Source: Chamaelirium japonicum (lineage: Eukaryota > Streptophyta > Magnoliopsida > Liliales > Melanthiaceae). From it: a stretch of 64,000 nucleotides of DNA. Location of the stretch: NCBI GenBank assembly GCA_947650365.1, contig CANTAL010000027.1, forward strand, positions 1,956,458-2,020,457, read 5' to 3'. Both the position numbers and the translations under genes were made by a program. The notes below the pieces were generated by a model, which was not told the origin of the DNA, ran no database searches, and worked only from the letters and a program-made list of their open reading frames with translations. Of the stretch, positions 61,099 through 64,000 are shown piece by piece (the first letter of the stretch is position 1; each line of letters starts with the position of its first letter).

Positions 61099-63294
61099 AT
61101 GGATCAGAGAGGGGCAGGGGCTCATCCCTCACCCACCCCGAGGAGGGGAAGATTCTGCCACCCGCCACCACCCGGACTGCTCTCCCAATTACAACTCAAC
61201 TCATGCAATGCCGTTTGTGTACGGTAAGCAATGCCGACAAACTTCCTTTGAATTTCTTATCTTTTTGGAGCACCCCAAGTAGGAATTTCGAAATTTCCAT
61301 AATACCCAATTCCAATTTGGCGGCAAATTTGATCGAAACCTAACAATTTTCTTTATTTTTCCGTAAAACATCGCTTAAGACTGCTTAGAATAGCCTATTT
61401 ATCTTCAGTTACAATCTGTCGCGAACTATGTATAATTATGCACTCGCCTGATTTCAAGTTGGAAATTTTTTAGCACCCCAAGTAGGAATTTCGAAATTTC
61501 AATAATACCCAATTCAAATTTGGCGCCACATTTGATCGGAATCTGACATTTTTTCTTTATTTTGCCGTAAAACATCGGTTACACTCTGTCACGAATACAT
61601 AATTGTGCACTCTGATGATTTCAAGTTGGAAATTTTTTAGCACCCCAAGTAGGAATTTCGATATTTCGATAATACCGAGTTCATATTTGGCGCCACACTT
61701 GATCAAAATCTGACAATTTTCTTTATTTTGCGGTAAAGAATCGGTTACAATCTGTCACGAATTATATATAATTGTGCACTCTGCTGATTTCAAGTGGGAA
61801 TTTTTTTTCCTAATGATTTTGGTGTTTCCGGCCTTTTTTATGCAGGGGACAGAAATTCAGGGGCTGCAGGGACTCCAAATAGGGGCATGCTAGGACATCG
61901 AAGGAGCCCACATCCTCCTCCATCCTTGAGTAGCCCTTATCCACGTCATCCACCCATGCAAACTATTCAAGACAACGGTGATCGCTATCAGCTGATCAAT
62001 GTCAGGGGACCGCTCTACATGCCTCCTGACTCGAGTCAGCTCAATGTCCATGGACCAATCTACATGCCTCCTCACTCGCATCAGCTCAACGGTCATGGCC
62101 CGCTCTACATGCCTCCTAACTCGAGTCAGCTCAACGGCCGTGGCCCGCTCTACATGCCTCCTTACTCGAGTCAGCACAACGTCCGTGGACCGCTCTTCTT
62201 GCCTCCTTACTCGAATCAGCGCAATGTCCGTGGACCGATCTGTATGCCTGCTTTCTCGAGCCAGCACAACGTCCATGGGCCGCTCTACATGCCACCATTC
62301 AACATCGGTGGACAGCTCTCGATGCCTGCTCTACCAGTATCAGTTCCAGAAATCGCCCATGGAAGTCCAACATCAGTGGTGAGCCATTTCTTTCTTAATT
62401 TTCTAATTTTACAATTGGGTGTGTGGTAGCAAACATTCAATGCATGTGAATTGAGAGTTTTATAGCGAAATAAGCATATAAATCACAAGTCCATTATGAT
62501 TTCACAACAATTGTTTCTGAACCTTAGCTGACTTGTTTGCTTTCAAAATTTTGTTTGGAAGTCATGTGATGATCACTCAACATCCTAGAGATCACACCCC
62601 TAGCCTTCATTCACATTGGCATATGGAATGCTTGAAGTTCATAGAGAAGACGTCGTTTGAAAACAATATATAGGAATAGGAGTCCTTAATTTGAGATCAT
62701 TGACGAGCACTTTCATGACATTTCCTATGTTTTGTGCATGTAGGACGACAAGGCCTTTGAGATCATCGATGAGCACTGGATTATCCCGGATGGCCTAGGT
62801 GAAATCGTACATGAGGTATAACCTATTTATCCGATCTTCGATCATCCCAGCAGGAAGCATTTGAAAGACTGCGCACTTAGTTGAAGTATGTGAGTTAGAA
62901 TCGCTAATTAACCTTTTCACTTTGATCACTACAGGAGGTATTCGTCGAGGAAGAACCAGCTGGGGGTGTTTTGTCAGAAGACTTTATATTGAAGAATCTG
63001 AAGACGACCCTGAATGCTAAGCAACCAAGTCCTTCCTCACATTTCGATCAGCCTCCACAGCCCGAAATTTGTGTCATATGCCAGGTAATTTTTTTTTTAT
63101 TTTTCCAAAATCTCATGGGGTTAGATTGCAATCTACTTTAATGTACCGAATTTAATTTCCAGATGGAGTTCAAGGAGGACGAGATGATGGCAACTCTAGC
63201 ATGCAGCCATGTTTACCACATAGATTGCATTAAACAGTGGTTGGGGGTGAAGAATATGTGCCCAGTGTGCAAGAGGCCAGCTTTTGGAATTTGA
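61099..63294 (+). CDS. RING-H2 E3 ubiquitin ligase with 15-residue repeats (five coding exons)
   Basis: Proposed exons: 61099-61223, 61853-62378, 62744-62815, 62935-63084 and 63163-63294, all with GT-AG borders and matching phases, giving 334 residues. The C-terminus is a RING-H2 domain with C287-x2-C290, C305-x-H307-x2-H310-x2-C313 and C324-x2-C327 (CVIC, ACSHVYHIDC, CPVC). Such domains bind an E2 and transfer ubiquitin. The arrangement (divergent N-terminus, C-terminal RING, KQWL and KNMCPVCK) resembles plant MBR/BIG BROTHER-type ligases. Residues 91 to about 191 are seven tandem 15-residue repeats of the form N-V-R/H-G-P-L-Y-M-P-P-x-S-S-Q. Exons 3-5 are certain. The ATG and exon 1 join are less so: the acceptor at 61853 was chosen because it alone keeps the frame. 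Substrate unknown. Confidence 0.82.
61224..61852 (+). repeat. Intron 1 of the RING gene with three tandem repeats
   Basis: Segments starting CACCCCAAGTAGGAATTTCG at 61271, 61474 and 61641 are diverged tandem copies (spacings 203 and 167 bp). They share AATTTGGCG, CTTTATTTT-CGTAAA and CTGATTTCAAGT. No coding sequence. Confidence 0.85.
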
Positions 63295-63526
63295 TTCAAA
63301 ATACAGTGTTGCATGTTTCCATTCTTTATTTTTGCACAAGCCTGCAGCTGTATAAAATATGTAGCATTCTTTTTTTAAAAAAAATTGCAGAATATGTAGT
63401 GTCTGTCTGTTGTTCCAAACATATGACACAAAAGAGATCAGTGTCGAAGTTTGAATTTAGGGTCTGTTTTATGCAGTACTGTTTATTGAACACTTGCAAT
63501 TTTCTGTGTATTTTATAACCATGAAG
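63295..63526 (+). other. 3' UTR and intergenic or intronic sequence after the RING gene
   Basis: About 230 bp after the stop codon, T-rich, with no second coding frame. It includes TGTATAAAATATGTAG and a T/A run near 63370. A poly(A) site is likely here but not placed. Confidence 0.5.
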
Positions 63527-63827
63527 AATTTTGGGTACTCCAAATGAGAAGATTTGGCCAGGGGTTTCTTCCTTACCTGACTACAAGTCTGCTTTCCCCA
63601 AATGGCCTTCTAAGGTATGAAGTTTGAAGTTATCTGCTTATGTGTTGATTAATATTTTTACATGTCTGTAGTCACTGTCAATTCTTACAAGGATAGTATG
63701 TTTCAAAATCCATTCTTTTCTGTTTCGGGATCTATTTATTTACTCCAATGACCCTAATGGATTATCTGCCATGCAGGATCTGGCATCAGTGGTCCCGAAT
63801 CTTGAACCAGCAGGAATTGATCTCTCT
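63527..63827 (+). CDS. CDKA: Two exons of a CDKA/cdc2 kinase C-lobe (partial, 5' part absent)
   Basis: Exon A is 63527-63614: a split codon, then 29 codons reading [13 protein letters not shown] and [14 protein letters not shown]. Exon B is 63777-63827: 17 codons reading [17 protein letters not shown]. Both have GT-AG borders and join in phase. These residues match the cyclin-dependent kinase A family just after the PxFPGDSEIDQLFKIFR region (subdomain X). Exon B has one leucine where the family has LL before S. The N-lobe, PSTAIRE helix, catalytic loop and activation segment are not in the window: upstream on the same strand is the RING gene. The continuation (KML...DP) has not appeared by 64000. 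So this is either a captured fragment or a gene whose earlier exons are elsewhere. Confidence 0.8.
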
Positions 63828-64000
63828 GTAAGTTTGCTAACTCCTTTGTAAGATGATATTTCAACTGAGACACCTTTGGTATTATGCTCTAAATTCTTAC
63901 CACATGCTCCATGCAAGTTCCAGGTTGTATTTGCCATTTATTAACTGCCAAGGTCATATACAAGTGAGGTTGTTAAATGACTGATCAGATACAGCAGAGT
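63828..64000 (+). other. Intron sequence after the CDKA exons, to window edge
   Basis: Starts with the donor GTAAGTTTGC. No further exon of the kinase is recognisable before the window ends. Confidence 0.5.

Noticed and set aside
63196..63429. Minus-strand frame over the RING exon
   Set aside because: It overlaps the certain RING-H2 exon and has no recognisable domain.

Overview
This window is nuclear DNA from a flowering plant, possibly a monocot (low confidence). The evidence is three plant-type LTR retrotransposons, foldback elements sitting in AT microsatellites, and intron-containing genes with GT-AG splice sites for a RING-H2 E3 ligase and a CDKA (cdc2) kinase fragment. Nothing here is bacterial. 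Almost all short reading frames in the satellite and microsatellite stretches are artefacts.

Layout. 1-9598, 21007-31028 and 43798-46347 form one short-period satellite (about 23 bp per unit, with a 28-bp variant), about 22 kb in total. Its units run in blocks that flip orientation every few hundred bases. Two Ty3/gypsy elements are inserted in it, each with a perfect 5-bp target duplication of satellite sequence. Element 1 (9604-21006, plus strand, TSD GATCG) has a 5' LTR with a 548-bp internal duplication, a gag-protease frame with one stop, a deletion of about 3 kb that removes reverse transcriptase, RNase H and most of integrase, a 78-bp x7 array, an antisense intron-containing gene, and a 146-bp x9 array. 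Element 2 (31034-43792, minus strand, TSD CAAAT) is a relative that keeps the whole gag/pro/RT/RNaseH/aRNaseH/IN order but is broken by stops and a frameshift. It carries the same antisense gene at the same place. Both look like the Tat branch of plant gypsy elements. In both, the antisense gene has its own TATA box, one short intron and a conserved last exon.

46348-53640 is a 3'-truncated Ty1/copia element on the minus strand: one LTR of about 2.13 kb, a long leader, then gag, protease, integrase and reverse transcriptase, cut off by satellite at 46347. 53641-54890 holds TRIM-like LTR/PBS repeats and unassigned sequence. 54890-56826 is an (AT)n-rich stretch with three separate inverted-repeat elements embedded in it.

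56830-64000 is the genic end. A TATA box near 56950 and exon-like segments separated by duplicated intronic sequence lead to a RING-H2 E3 ligase gene (coding exons 61099-63294) with seven 15-residue repeats. Just downstream on the same strand are two exons of the C-terminal lobe of a CDKA/cdc2 kinase, without the N-terminal part of the kinase in the window and running off the right edge.

Premature stops in all three retroelements are mostly CGA to TGA, CAG to TAG and TGG to TAG, as expected if methylated cytosines in silenced heterochromatin are decaying. The window therefore looks like a heterochromatic satellite/retroelement block that ends at a gene-bearing segment.
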